Shown: positions 7,221-17,791, counted from the stretch's first letter. The stretch: DNA of 32,283 nt from Helicobacteraceae bacterium (GCA_900770765.1 CAAGLK010000046.1:1-32283), one strand, 5' to 3'. Numbers and translations: made by a program. Notes: a model not told the origin generated them from the sequence alone.

Positions 7221-7703
7221 ATGACAAAAGCAGAAAAAACCGCTTTAATTGAAAATCTAAGTGCGGAGTTTAAAGCGTCAAATGCGATTATTGCTTGTGA
7301 TTATAAAGGTCTTAGTGTAAAAGAGTTAGAATCTTTAAGGGCAAGTGCAAGAGCGCAAAATATTAGAGTGCAAGTTATTAAAAACACTCTAGCAACAATC
7401 GCTTTAAAAAATTCTAGCATTGAAGGTTTAGAGTTAAAAGAAAATAATATTTTTGCTTGGGGTGAGGACCAAATCGCTTTAGCAAAAGTTATTAGTAAAT
7501 TTTCAAGCTCTGTTGGTGGGAAACTTGTTATCAAAACAGGTTATTTAGAAGGCGAAGTTGTGGATGCAAAACATATTGATGCAGTTTCAAAACTGCCTTC
7601 AAAAGAAGAGCTTATTGGTATGTTGTTGTCCGTATGGACTGCTCCTGCTCGTTACTTTGTTACAGGGCTGGATAATTTACGCAAAGAAAAAGAAGCACAA
7701 TAA
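7221..7703 (+). CDS. rplJ: 50S ribosomal protein L10
   Basis: The 160-residue protein anchors the L7/L12 dimers to the ribosome. The N-terminal rRNA-binding domain starts MTKAEKTALIENLSAEFK and contains YKGLSVKELESLR and VIKNTLATIAL. The C-terminal helix that carries L12 dimers covers about residues 133-160. The ribosome-binding site AAGGAGG is strong and lies next to a hairpin, in keeping with translational control by the leader above. rplL follows after 14 bases. Confidence 0.99.
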   Translation: MTKAEKTALIENLSAEFKASNAIIACDYKGLSVKELESLRASARAQNIRVQVIKNTLATIALKNSSIEGLELKENNIFAWGEDQIALAKVISKFSSSVGGKLVIKTGYLEGEVVDAKHIDAVSKLPSKEELIGMLLSVWTAPARYFVTGLDNLRKEKEAQ

Positions 7704-7717
7704 ATTAGGAGATTAAA

Positions 7718-8092
7718 ATGGCAATTTCAAAAGAAGAAGTATTAGAGTATATTGGGAATCTTTCTGTTATGGAACTTTCAGAGCTTGTAAAGGCTTTTGA
7801 AGAAAAATTTGGTGTATCTGCTGCGCCAACGGTTGTAGCTGGAGCTGCCGCTGCTGGTGGAGCTGCCGCTGCTGAGGAAAAAACAGAATTTGACATTATT
7901 TTAACTGATAGCGGAGATAAAAAAATCAATGTTATTAAAGTTGTAAGAGAAGTAACAGGTCTTGGATTAAAAGAAGCAAAAGACGCTGTTGAAGGGACTC
8001 CATTTACAATTAAAGAAGGCGTTAAAAAAGAAGATGCTGATGCTATTAAGGCTAAATTTGAGGAAGCAGGCGCTAAAGTCGAAATTAAATAG
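7718..8092 (+). CDS. rplL: 50S ribosomal protein L7/L12
   Basis: The 124-residue stalk protein recruits translational GTPases. It has the N-terminal dimerisation helices (to about residue 36), an Ala/Gly-rich hinge (about 41-52, AAAAGGAAAA) and the C-terminal factor-binding domain with VREVTGLGLKEAKDAVE near residues 76-92. The ribosome-binding site is TAGGAG. A GC-rich hairpin lies just past the stop and before rpoBC. Confidence 0.99.
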   Translation: MAISKEEVLEYIGNLSVMELSELVKAFEEKFGVSAAPTVVAGAAAAGGAAAAEEKTEFDIILTDSGDKKINVIKVVREVTGLGLKEAKDAVEGTPFTIKEGVKKEDADAIKAKFEEAGAKVEIK

Positions 8093-8097
8093 TTTTT

Positions 8098-8118
8098 TGG
8101 GGCTTTTGCCCCATTTCA
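8098..8118 (+). terminator. Attenuator hairpin between rplL and rpoBC
   Basis: TGGGGC (8098-8103) pairs with GCCCCA (8108-8113) around TTTT and is followed by TTTCATTTTTC. This is the position of the partial rplL-rpoB terminator known in E. coli, which lowers polymerase output relative to ribosomal proteins. The same role here is inferred from form and place. Confidence 0.7.
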
Positions 8119-8158
8119 TTTTTCTTCCAAAATTCTACATTTATATACGAGGTAAAAA

Positions 8159-11100
8159 ATGCCAGCAAATTTAAAATCAGGTAATAGATTGAGAGTTGAT
8201 TTTACAAAGATTCCACAAAACATTGCCGTTCCAAATCTTTTGCAATTACAAAGAAATAGTTATGACAATTTTTTATTATCAAAAGATGGTAATGAATCTG
8301 GACTTGAAAAAGTTTTTAAATCTGTTTTTCCAATTCATGATGTGCAAAATAGAATTAGTTTAGAATATGCAGGGTGTGAATATGGTAAGCCAAGATATAC
8401 TATTAGAGAGGCTATGGAGAGAGGTTTAACTTATTCTGTCCCTTTAAAAATAAAAATCCGTTTAGTGCTTTGGGAGAGAGATGAAAAAAGTGGAGAAAAG
8501 TTAGGCGTTAAGGATATTAAAGAGCAGAGTATTTTTGTGCGTGAGATTCCACTTATGACTGACCGCACTAGCTTTATTATTAATGGAGTTGAGAGAGTTG
8601 TGGTAAATCAACTGCATAGAAGCCCTGGCGTGATTTTTAAAGAAGAGGAATCCGCTACAACTTCAAATAAGCTGGTTTATACAGGGCAAATTATCCCAGA
8701 TAGAGGTTCTTGGCTATATTTTGAATATGATGTAAAAGATACCCTTTATGTGCGTGTTAATAAGCGTAGGAAAGTACCTGTTACAATACTTTTTAGAGCG
8801 CTTGGATATTCTAGAAAAGATATTTTAAAAATGTTTTATCCTTTGCTAAATATTAAGGCAAAAGGCGGAAAATATTTTATCCCATTTGACCCAGAGGAGT
8901 TCGTGGGGCGCGTTGAATTTGACATTAAGGATTCTAAGGGGAATTTAGTTATAGCAGCTGGTAAGCGATTAACGGCTAAAAAAGCAAAAGCATTAAAAGA
9001 AGAAAAATTAAATATGATTGAATATCCGCTTGAGATTTTAATGAATCGCTATTTAGCAGAGCCTATTGTAGATAAGAAAAGCGGGGAGATTTTATTTGAT
9101 GCGCTTACTTTAATGGATGAGGCAAAATTAAAAAAGCTAGCAGAATCTAACATTAATGATTTTGTTATTGCAAATGATTTAGCTGCTGGTGTGGATGCTT
9201 CTATTATCAACGCATTTATTGCAGATTCAGAATCTTTAAAATTGCTAAAACAAACAGAAAAAATTGACAATGAAAATGACTTAGCTATGATTCGTGTTTA
9301 TAAGGTAATGCGACCTGGTGAGCCTGTTACAAAAGAGGCGGCGAAACATTTTGTAAATCAGCTATTTTTTGACCCTGAGAGATATGATTTAACTCGTGTG
9401 GGTCGTATGAAAATGAATCATAAATTGGATTTAAATGTGCCAGATTATGTAACAACTCTAACACATGAAGATATGATTAAGACGGTGCAATATCTAATGC
9501 ATGTAAAAAATGGCATAGGCAGAATTGACGATAGAGACCATTTAGGTAATCGTAGAATCCGTGCTATTGGTGAGCTTTTAGCAAATGAGCTTCACACAGG
9601 GCTTGTAAAAATGCAAAAAGCTATAAGGGATAAATTAACAACAATTTCTACAAATTTAGACGAATTAATGCCACATGATTTAATTAATTCTAAAATGATA
9701 ACAGGGACAATTTTAGAGTTCTTCACAGGTGGGCAATTGTCTCAATTTATGGACCAAACAAATCCACTTTCAGAAGTTACCCACAAAAGGAGATTATCTG
9801 CGCTTGGTGAAGGTGGTCTTGTGAAAGAAAGGGCTGGCTTTGAAGTGCGTGATGTGCATCCTACACATTATGGGCGAATTTGTCCTATTGAGACGCCAGA
9901 AGGGCAAAATATCGGTCTTATCAATACACTATCAACTTACGCAAAAGTTAATGAGCTAGGATTTATTGAAGCTCCTTATAGAAAAGTTGTAGATGGAAAA
10001 GTTACTGATGAGATAGTATATTTAACTGCTACACAAGAAGAAGGAGCGGTAATAGCACCCGCAAGCACGATTCTAACAAAAGAGCAAACAATTAAAGAGG
10101 AAATTATTGAAGTTAGAAAAGATGGTGAGATTCTGCTTATGGAATCTAAAAAAGTAGATTTAATTGACCTTAGCCCTAGAATGGTTGTGGGGGTTACGGC
10201 GAGTCTTATTCCATTTTTAGAACACGATGATGCAAATAGGGCGTTAATGGGTTCAAACATGCAGCGACAAGCTGTGCCATTGCTTAGACCAGATGCGCCT
10301 GTTGTGGGAACTGGTATTGAAAAAATTGTCGCTAGGGATTCTTGGGAAGCTACAAAGGCGTTAAGAGCTGGTGTTGTTGAAAAAGTGGATTCTAAAAATA
10401 TTTATGTTTTAGGCGAGGATGAAAATGGTGCATTTATAGACCATTATTCTTTACAAAAGAATTTAAGAACAAATCAAAACACTTCTTTTTCTCAAAGACC
10501 AATTGTAAAAGCTGGCGATAGAGTAGAAGCGGAGCAAATAATAGCTGATGGGCCAAATATGGACCAAGGCGAGTTAGCATTGGGTAAAAATATCCGCGTA
10601 GCCTTTATGCCTTGGAATGGATATAACTTTGAAGATGCGATTGTAGTTAGCGAAAAATTAATTAGAAATGACGCCTTCACTTCAATTCATGTTTATGAAA
10701 AAGAAATTGAAGCAAGGGAGCTAAAGCACGGCACAGAGGAAATTACAAGAGATATTCCAAATATAAGAGAAGATGATTTAGTTCATTTAGATGAGAGTGG
10801 AATCGTAAAAATAGGGACTTATGTAACAGGTGGTATGATTTTAGTAGGCAAGGCTTCACCTAAAGGGGAGGTTAAGCCTACACCAGAGGAGAGATTATTA
10901 AGAGCTATCTTTGGTGAAAAAGCTGGACATGTGGTAAATAAATCTCTATATTGTCCGCCTAGCTTAGAGGGGACCGTTGTAGATGTAAAAATATTTACAA
11001 AAAAGGGTTACGATAAGGATAAAAGAGCTATTGCAGCTTATGAAAATGAAAAAGCTAAACTTGATTTAGAACACCACGATAAATTGCTAATGCTAGATAG

Positions 11101-14100
11101 AGAGGAATCTTTACGAATAGGCTCTATTTTATCTAAAGAAAAATTAGTAAGTAATGCTAAAATTGGCGATAAGGAGTATAAAAAAGGAAGCGTGATTCCA
11201 AAAGAGGATTTAGAAAGCGTGAATCGCTTTGCCTTAGGGACGCTAATTAAGAGTTATGCAAAAGAAGTGCAATCAAAATATGATGCATTAAAAACTAACT
11301 TTTTAGAACAAAAGAAAAGCTTAAGTGAAGAACATGAGGAAAAGTTATCTATTATAGAAAAAGATGATATTTTGCCAAGCGGTGTGGTAAAACTTGTGAA
11401 AATCTATGTAGCTACAAAGCGCAAATTAAAAGTGGGCGACAAAATGGCTGGGCGACATGGTAATAAGGGTATCGTGTCTAATATCGTTCCAGAAGTTGAT
11501 ATGCCATACACAAAAGATGGGCGACCTGTGGAAATCGTGCTAAATCCTTTAGGTGTGCCTAGCCGTATGAATATTGGGCAGATTTTAGAAGTGCATTTAG
11601 GGCTTGTTGGTAAGAATTTAGGTGAGCAAATAGCAAGTGTATTTGAAAGTGAAAAAAGTAAATGGGTAACAGAGTTAAGAAAGAAAATGCTAAGCATTAC
11701 AGAAAACTCTGGTATGCAAAGTGCAAAGGCGTTGCTGGAATCCTTAAGCGATGAGGAGTTATTAAGCTATGCTAGAGATTGGAGTAGGGGGGTTAAGTTT
11801 GCCACTCCTGTTTTTGAGGGTGTTAATGCAGAGGAATTTGATAAATTATTCAAATTAGCAAAAATTGACAATGATGGTAAAACTGAGCTTTATGATGGTC
11901 GCACTGGTGAAAAAATGATGGAACGCGTAAATGTAGGCTATATGTATATGCTAAAACTTCACCACCTAGTAGATGAAAAAGTGCATGCTAGAAGCACAGG
12001 ACCTTATTCACTTGTAACGCAACAGCCGGTTGGAGGTAAAGCACTTTTTGGTGGGCAAAGATTTGGTGAAATGGAAGTGTGGGCGCTAGAGGCTTATGGT
12101 GCAGCACATACACTAAAAGAAATGCTAACAATTAAAAGTGATGATGTAGAAGGCCGAGTAAAAGCGTATAAAGCAATTACAAGAGGTGAAGCGGTTAAAG
12201 AGAGTGAGATACCAGAGACTTTTTATGTTTTAACAAAAGAGCTTCAAAGTTTAGCCTTAGATGTGAATGTTTTAACAAAAAATGAGGATGGCGTGGATGA
12301 ATCTGCTGTTATTAAAGAAGAAAACCGCCCAAGAGATTTTAATGCCTTCCAACTTCTATTAGCAAGCCCTGAGAAAATTAAAAGCTGGAGTAATGGGGAA
12401 GTTAAAAAGCCAGAGACAATTAATTATAGAACGCTAAAGCCAGAGCGAGATGGGCTATTTTGTGCGAAAATCTTTGGACCTGTTAGAGATTATGAATGCC
12501 TTTGTGGTAAGTATAAAAAAATGCGATATAAAGGCGTGGTGTGCGAGAAATGCGGCGTAGAAGTTACAAGCTCTAAGGTGCGTCGCTCTCGTATGGGGCA
12601 TATTGAGCTAGTTACGCCTGTGGCTCATATTTGGTATGTGAATTCTCTGCCTAGTAGAATCGGCACACTTTTAGGCGTAAAAATGAAAGATTTAGAGAGA
12701 GTGCTTTATTATGAGGCTTATATTGTAAAGAATCCTGGAGAGGCTTATTATGATAATGAAGGCACAAAGCCTGTTGCTAAATATGATGTTTTAAATGAAG
12801 AACAATATCAAAGCGTAATGCAGAGATTTGACCACACTGGATTTGTAGCACAAATGGGTGGAGAGGCCGTAAAAGAACTATTAGAGGGCTTAGATTTAGT
12901 TGAATTAATTAGGGAGTTAAAAGAGGCAATTAATGCTACGAATTCTGAAGCTAAGAAAAAGACAATTATTAAGCGTCTAAAAGTAGTTGAGAGCTTTGTT
13001 GTGTCTAATGGGTTAAATCGCCCTGAGTGGATGATGCTCACAGTGCTTCCTGTGCTTCCGCCGGATTTAAGACCACTAGTTGCGCTAGATGGTGGTAAAT
13101 TTGCGGTAAGCGATGTAAATGACTTATATCGCCGTGTAATTAATAGAAATCAAAGATTAAAACGCCTTATAGAGCTTGATGCACCTGAAATTATCGTTAG
13201 AAACGAAAAAAGAATGTTGCAAGAATCCGTAGATGCCCTATTTGATAATGGTAGAACAGCAAATGCAGTAAAAGGTGCAAATAAACGACCACTAAAATCA
13301 CTAAGTGAGATTATTAAAGGTAAGCAAGGGCGATTCCGCCAAAACTTACTTGGTAAGAGGGTAGATTTCTCTGGGCGTTCTGTTATTGTCGTGGGACCAA
13401 ATTTAAGAATGGACCAATGTGGATTGCCTAAAGGTATGGCTTTAGAGCTATTTAAGCCACATATCCTAGCAAAATTAGAGGAAAAGGGCTATGCAACAAC
13501 ACTAAAACAAGCTAAGAAAATGATTGAGAAAAAAACAAATGAAGTGTGGGAGTGCTTACAGGAGATAGTTGCAGATTATCCTGTGATGCTAAACCGTGCG
13601 CCAACATTGCATAAGCAGTCAATTCAAGCATTCCATCCAAAATTAATTGATGGCAAGGCTATCCAGCTTCATCCGTTAGTGTGTGCTGCATTTAACGCTG
13701 ACTTTGATGGCGACCAAATGGCAGTGCATGTGCCACTATCTCAAGAAGCAATTACTGAGTGTAAGCTATTAATGCTAAGCTCTATGAATATCTTGCTTCC
13801 AGCAAGTGGTAAGGCTGTAACCGTGCCTAGCCAAGATATGGTTTTAGGACTTTATTATTTATCTTTATCAAAAGATGATTCTAAAGGAGAGCATAAGTTA
13901 TTTTCAAATATTAATCAAATCTTAATCGCACTAGAGGCTGGAGTTGTAGAAGTTAGCTCTAAAATCCGCGCTTTTGTAGATGATAGAATCATAAATACTA
14001 CTATTGGTAGGATGATTTTAAAATCAATTTTACCTAGTTTTGTGCCTGTGCATTTATGGAATAAAGTGTTAAAGAAAAAAGATATTGCAGCTTTAATTGA

Positions 14101-16807
14101 TTATGTTTATAAAGAAGGCGGAGTTGGAATCACAGCAAGCTTCTTAGATAATCTTAAAGATTTAGGCTTTAAATACGCTACAAAAGCTGGAATCTCAATT
14201 TCAGCAGATGATATTATCGTGCCGGATTCTAAGAACAAGGTGATTGATGGTGCTAAGAAAAAAGTTAAAGAGATTCAAGCACAATTTGGCGCTGGGTTAT
14301 TAACGGAGCAAGAGCGATATAATAAAATCATTGATGTTTGGACAGATACAAATAACTCGCTTGGTAATGAGATGATGAAGCTAATTGAAAATGATAAAGA
14401 AGGCTTTAATTCAATTTATATGATGGCAGATTCTGGTGCTAGAGGTAGTGCAGGGCAGATTAGACAGCTATCAGCTATGCGGGGGCTAATGGCGAAACCA
14501 GATGGGACGATTATTGAGACACCAATTACATCTAACTTTAAAGAGGGCTTAAATGTGCTTGAATACTTCATTTCAACGCATGGTGCTAGAAAAGGTCTAG
14601 CAGATACCGCTTTAAAAACAGCAAACGCAGGGTATTTGACAAGAAAGCTAATTGATGTTAGTCAAAATGTTAAGGTTGTAATGGATGATTGCGGCACAAA
14701 TGAGGGTATTGAAATTACTGATATTACCGTGGGTAGTGAGCTTATTGAGCCACTAGAGGAACGAATCTTTGGTCGTGTTATTGCAGAAAATATTATTGAC
14801 CCTATCACAAATGAGATTCTAATTAGCGATGGAACTTTAATTGATGAGGAAAGAGCAAGGAAAGTAAAAGAAGCTGGTGTAAAATCGGTAATCATTAGAA
14901 CTCCTGTTACTTGTAAGGCGGAGAAAGGCGTATGTGCTAAATGCTATGGATTAAACCTTGGGGAATCTAAAATTAGCAAAGTTGGCGAGGCAGTGGGTGT
15001 TGTCGCAGCACAATCAATTGGTGAGCCAGGGACTCAGCTTACACTTAGGACATTCCACATTGGTGGGACTGCAAGTAGAAGCCAGGAAGAGCGGCAAGTT
15101 GTAGCGGATAAAGAGGGCTTTATTCGTTATTATAATGTTAAAACTTATAAAAATAGAGAAGGTAAGACAATTGTATCTAACCGAAGAAATGCCGCTATTT
15201 TACTTGTTGAGCCTAAAATTAAAGCACCATTTGAGGGCGAGTTAAAGGTAGATATAGTTCATGATGAAGTGATTGTATCAGTCATTGGCAAAAAAGAAAC
15301 TGCAAAATATACGCTAAGAAAAAGCGATGTCGCTAAGCCAAATGAATTAGCTGGCGTTAGTGGTAAGATTGAGGGGAAATTCTATATTCCTCATGAAAGT
15401 GGCTATATTGTAAAAGATGAGGGAAGTATTGTAGATATTATTAAAGATAGCTGGAATATCCCAAATCGTATCGCTTATGCAAGTGAGTTAAAGGTAGAGG
15501 ATAATGCACCAATAACGCAAAAAATCTTTGCAAAAGACGATGGAATCGTAAAATATTATTATTTAAAAGGCGACCATTTAGAGAGATTGCATGATATTAA
15601 AAAGGGTGAGGAAGTTACAGAAAAAGGCTTGTTTGCAGTAATTGCCGATGAGAATGACCAAGAAGCTGTCCGCCACTATATCGCAAGAGGTTCTATTATT
15701 GAAGTGAGTGATAATAATATGGTTGAAAAAAATACGCTAATTGCTAAACCAAAAAGCGAAGAGCATATTATAATTGCTGATTGGGACCCTTACTCTAACC
15801 CTATTATCGCAGAGGAAGCTGGGGTTATTAAATATGAAGATATTATTCCAGGTTTAACCGTGTCTGAGCAAATAGATGAACTAACAGGGCAAAGCCGACT
15901 TGTAGTAAATGAATATATTGCAAACTCATATAAGCCTACACTTGTGCTATCCACGCCAAAAGGTGGCTTAATCCGCTATGCCTTAGAGCCAAAAACGGCT
16001 ATATTTGTCGCAGATGGTGCTAAGGTAGAGATGGCGGATATCTTAGCTAAAACGCCTAAGGCTTTAGTGAAATCTAAAGATATTACGGGCGGTCTTCCTA
16101 GAGTTAGCGAGTTATTTGAAGCTAGAAAGCCAAAGGACCCAGCAGTTTTAGCCGAAATTGATGGAATCGTAAGTTTTGGTAAGCCGGTGCGTGGTAAAGA
16201 ACGCATTGTTATTACAGCAAATGATGGGCGAGTGGCTGAGTATTTGATTGATAAAAATAAACAGATTCTAGTCCATGAAGGCGAGTTTGTCCATGCTGGG
16301 GAGGCTATTACTGATGGCTCTATTGCAAGTGCGGATATTTTACGCATTGGCGGCGAGAAGGAGCTTTATAAATATATTGTTAGTGAAGTGCAGCAAGTTT
16401 ATAGGCGTCAAGGTGTTAGCATTGCCGATAAACATATTGAGATTATTGTTTCGCAAATGCTAAGGCAAGTTAGAATCTATGATAGTGGTAACACTAAGTT
16501 TATTGAGGGTGATTTAGTAAGTAAGCGACACTTTAGAGAGGAAAATGCAAAAATTATCAAAATGGGTGGAATCCCAGCAATTGCTGAGCCTGTGCTTTTA
16601 GGTATTACAAGGGCAGCTATTGGAAGCGATTCTGTAATTTCTGCGGCTTCTTTCCAAGAGACAACTAAAGTTTTAACAGAAGCAAGTATTGCGGCTAAAA
16701 TTGATAAACTAGAGGATTTAAAAGAAAATATTGTTTTAGGTCGTATGATTCCGGTTGGAACTGGTATTTACAAGGATAAAATGGTTAAGATTAAGGAAAA
16801 TGATTAA
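8159..16807 (+). CDS. rpoBC: Fused RNA polymerase beta-beta' subunit
   Basis: One uninterrupted frame of 2882 codons encodes both large subunits of RNA polymerase. The beta part covers about residues 1-1385, including the rifampicin-binding region QLSQFMDQTNPLSEVTHKRR near 526-545 with wild-type S, H and R residues. The beta' part begins about residue 1390-1400. It contains the N-terminal zinc site (CLCGK and CEKCG, about 1447-1466), the catalytic loop NADFDGD at 1846-1852 whose three Asp hold the active-site magnesium, and a second zinc site near 2252-2267. The joint is a charged stretch after the beta C-terminal ELQSLALDVNVL. The fusion is an established trait of Helicobacter and Wolinella. 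The ribosome-binding site is CGAGG. Confidence 0.98.
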   Translation: MPANLKSGNRLRVDFTKIPQNIAVPNLLQLQRNSYDNFLLSKDGNESGLEKVFKSVFPIHDVQNRISLEYAGCEYGKPRYTIREAMERGLTYSVPLKIKIRLVLWERDEKSGEKLGVKDIKEQSIFVREIPLMTDRTSFIINGVERVVVNQLHRSPGVIFKEEESATTSNKLVYTGQIIPDRGSWLYFEYDVKDTLYVRVNKRRKVPVTILFRALGYSRKDILKMFYPLLNIKAKGGKYFIPFDPEEFVGRVEFDIKDSKGNLVIAAGKRLTAKKAKALKEEKLNMIEYPLEILMNRYLAEPIVDKKSGEILFDALTLMDEAKLKKLAESNINDFVIANDLAAGVDASIINAFIADSESLKLLKQTEKIDNENDLAMIRVYKVMRPGEPVTKEAAKHFVNQLFFDPERYDLTRVGRMKMNHKLDLNVPDYVTTLTHEDMIKTVQYLMHVKNGIGRIDDRDHLGNRRIRAIGELLANELHTGLVKMQKAIRDKLTTISTNLDELMPHDLINSKMITGTILEFFTGGQLSQFMDQTNPLSEVTHKRRLSALGEGGLVKERAGFEVRDVHPTHYGRICPIETPEGQNIGLINTLSTYAKVNELGFIEAPYRKVVDGKVTDEIVYLTATQEEGAVIAPASTILTKEQTIKEEIIEVRKDGEILLMESKKVDLIDLSPRMVVGVTASLIPFLEHDDANRALMGSNMQRQAVPLLRPDAPVVGTGIEKIVARDSWEATKALRAGVVEKVDSKNIYVLGEDENGAFIDHYSLQKNLRTNQNTSFSQRPIVKAGDRVEAEQIIADGPNMDQGELALGKNIRVAFMPWNGYNFEDAIVVSEKLIRNDAFTSIHVYEKEIEARELKHGTEEITRDIPNIREDDLVHLDESGIVKIGTYVTGGMILVGKASPKGEVKPTPEERLLRAIFGEKAGHVVNKSLYCPPSLEGTVVDVKIFTKKGYDKDKRAIAAYENEKAKLDLEHHDKLLMLDREESLRIGSILSKEKLVSNAKIGDKEYKKGSVIPKEDLESVNRFALGTLIKSYAKEVQSKYDALKTNFLEQKKSLSEEHEEKLSIIEKDDILPSGVVKLVKIYVATKRKLKVGDKMAGRHGNKGIVSNIVPEVDMPYTKDGRPVEIVLNPLGVPSRMNIGQILEVHLGLVGKNLGEQIASVFESEKSKWVTELRKKMLSITENSGMQSAKALLESLSDEELLSYARDWSRGVKFATPVFEGVNAEEFDKLFKLAKIDNDGKTELYDGRTGEKMMERVNVGYMYMLKLHHLVDEKVHARSTGPYSLVTQQPVGGKALFGGQRFGEMEVWALEAYGAAHTLKEMLTIKSDDVEGRVKAYKAITRGEAVKESEIPETFYVLTKELQSLALDVNVLTKNEDGVDESAVIKEENRPRDFNAFQLLLASPEKIKSWSNGEVKKPETINYRTLKPERDGLFCAKIFGPVRDYECLCGKYKKMRYKGVVCEKCGVEVTSSKVRRSRMGHIELVTPVAHIWYVNSLPSRIGTLLGVKMKDLERVLYYEAYIVKNPGEAYYDNEGTKPVAKYDVLNEEQYQSVMQRFDHTGFVAQMGGEAVKELLEGLDLVELIRELKEAINATNSEAKKKTIIKRLKVVESFVVSNGLNRPEWMMLTVLPVLPPDLRPLVALDGGKFAVSDVNDLYRRVINRNQRLKRLIELDAPEIIVRNEKRMLQESVDALFDNGRTANAVKGANKRPLKSLSEIIKGKQGRFRQNLLGKRVDFSGRSVIVVGPNLRMDQCGLPKGMALELFKPHILAKLEEKGYATTLKQAKKMIEKKTNEVWECLQEIVADYPVMLNRAPTLHKQSIQAFHPKLIDGKAIQLHPLVCAAFNADFDGDQMAVHVPLSQEAITECKLLMLSSMNILLPASGKAVTVPSQDMVLGLYYLSLSKDDSKGEHKLFSNINQILIALEAGVVEVSSKIRAFVDDRIINTTIGRMILKSILPSFVPVHLWNKVLKKKDIAALIDYVYKEGGVGITASFLDNLKDLGFKYATKAGISISADDIIVPDSKNKVIDGAKKKVKEIQAQFGAGLLTEQERYNKIIDVWTDTNNSLGNEMMKLIENDKEGFNSIYMMADSGARGSAGQIRQLSAMRGLMAKPDGTIIETPITSNFKEGLNVLEYFISTHGARKGLADTALKTANAGYLTRKLIDVSQNVKVVMDDCGTNEGIEITDITVGSELIEPLEERIFGRVIAENIIDPITNEILISDGTLIDEERARKVKEAGVKSVIIRTPVTCKAEKGVCAKCYGLNLGESKISKVGEAVGVVAAQSIGEPGTQLTLRTFHIGGTASRSQEERQVVADKEGFIRYYNVKTYKNREGKTIVSNRRNAAILLVEPKIKAPFEGELKVDIVHDEVIVSVIGKKETAKYTLRKSDVAKPNELAGVSGKIEGKFYIPHESGYIVKDEGSIVDIIKDSWNIPNRIAYASELKVEDNAPITQKIFAKDDGIVKYYYLKGDHLERLHDIKKGEEVTEKGLFAVIADENDQEAVRHYIARGSIIEVSDNNMVEKNTLIAKPKSEEHIIIADWDPYSNPIIAEEAGVIKYEDIIPGLTVSEQIDELTGQSRLVVNEYIANSYKPTLVLSTPKGGLIRYALEPKTAIFVADGAKVEMADILAKTPKALVKSKDITGGLPRVSELFEARKPKDPAVLAEIDGIVSFGKPVRGKERIVITANDGRVAEYLIDKNKQILVHEGEFVHAGEAITDGSIASADILRIGGEKELYKYIVSEVQQVYRRQGVSIADKHIEIIVSQMLRQVRIYDSGNTKFIEGDLVSKRHFREENAKIIKMGGIPAIAEPVLLGITRAAIGSDSVISAASFQETTKVLTEASIAAKIDKLEDLKENIVLGRMIPVGTGIYKDKMVKIKEND

Positions 16808-16838
16808 AACTTATTTGAGTTTTAATTTAAGTCAAAAT

Positions 16839-16878
16839 AAAGTGAAAAATGGGTAGAATCCATCTCATTTTTTACTTT
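16839..16878 (+). terminator. Long hairpin after rpoBC
   Basis: Bases 16839-16853 pair with 16864-16878 over 15 bp, including two G-T pairs, around a 10-base loop. The stem core is AGTGAAAAATG opposite CATTTTTTACT. It is largely A-T, so it could work as a terminator on either strand; it probably separates rpoBC from rpsL-rpsG-fusA. Confidence 0.6.
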
Positions 16879-16929
16879 GTAAATTTTTAAGGCAAATTTT
16901 CAAAATAAATTTTTAAGAAAGGAAGCAAA

Positions 16930-17313
16930 GTGCCAACTATTAATCAGTTAATTAGAAAAGAGCGAAAAAAGGTCATTAAAAAGTCAAAATCACCAGCTTT
17001 AGTGGTATGTCCTCAAAGAAGGGGTGTTTGCACTCGTGTTTATACTACAACACCTAAAAAGCCAAACTCAGCGTTAAGAAAAGTAGCTAAAGTTAGATTA
17101 ACAAGCGGTTTTGAGGTTATTAGCTATATTCCAGGTGAGGGACATAACCTACAAGAGCACTCAATCGTGCTAATCCGTGGCGGTAGGGTTAAAGACTTAC
17201 CAGGTGTTAAGTATCACATTATTCGTGGTGCGCTAGATACTGCAGGTGTGGCAAAACGAACCGTCTCACGCAGTAAATATGGAGCGAAAAAAGCTAAAGC
17301 AGAGAAAAAATAA
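16930..17313 (+). CDS. rpsL: 30S ribosomal protein S12
   Basis: The 127-residue decoding-centre protein starts with GTG, placed by MPTINQLIRKERKK and an AAGGAAG ribosome-binding site. TPKKPNSALRK around residues 41-51 carries lysine at the position of E. coli K43, and RGGRVKDLPG carries the second conserved lysine, so both streptomycin-related sites are wild type. It opens the rpsL-rpsG-fusA group. The spacer upstream holds a hairpin and no clear promoter. Confidence 0.99.
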   Translation: MPTINQLIRKERKKVIKKSKSPALVVCPQRRGVCTRVYTTTPKKPNSALRKVAKVRLTSGFEVISYIPGEGHNLQEHSIVLIRGGRVKDLPGVKYHIIRGALDTAGVAKRTVSRSKYGAKKAKAEKK

Positions 17314-17322
17314 GGAGGAAAA

Positions 17323-17790
17323 ATGCGTAGAAGAAAAGCCCCACAAAGAGAAGTCTTAGGCGACCCAATTTACAATAATATCGTTGTTACAAAATTTATT
17401 AATAAAATGATGCTAGATGGTAAAAAAAGCGTAGCAGAGAAAATCATTTATGCAACTTTTGCAAAAATTGAAGAAAAAACAAAAGAAAAAGGCATTGAAA
17501 CCTTTGAAAAAGCCTTAGAAAAAGTTAAGCCACTAGTTGAAGTTAGAAGCCGTCGCGTAGGTGGTGCGACTTACCAAGTGCCTGTTGAAGTTAGACCAGC
17601 TAGACAGCAGTCTTTATCTATTCGTTGGCTTTTGGATTCTGCTCGTAAAAGAAATGAGCGAACTATGATTGATAGATTAGCAAATGAGCTAATTGATGCG
17701 GCAAATGAGCGAGGAGCTGCTTTTAAGAAAAAAGAAGATGTGCATAAAATGGCAGAAGCAAACAAAGCTTTCGCACATTATCGTTGGTAA
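17323..17790 (+). CDS. rpsG: 30S ribosomal protein S7
   Basis: The 155-residue protein nucleates assembly of the 30S head by binding the 3' domain of 16S rRNA. The N-terminus MRRRKAPQREVLGDP, VRSRRVGGATYQVPVEV (about residues 75-91) and the C-terminal AHYRW are typical. A near-consensus AAGGAGG precedes the ATG, 9 bases after rpsL. It is followed by a hairpin and then fusA. Confidence 0.99.
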   Translation: MRRRKAPQREVLGDPIYNNIVVTKFINKMMLDGKKSVAEKIIYATFAKIEEKTKEKGIETFEKALEKVKPLVEVRSRRVGGATYQVPVEVRPARQQSLSIRWLLDSARKRNERTMIDRLANELIDAANERGAAFKKKEDVHKMAEANKAFAHYRW

Positions 17791-17791
17791 A

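Noticed and set aside
9720..9840. Rifampicin-resistance substitutions in the rpoB part
   Set aside because: The Q, D, S, H, R and S positions of the resistance region carry the usual residues.
16930..17313. Streptomycin-resistance change in rpsL
   Set aside because: Both lysines tied to resistance are present as in sensitive strains.
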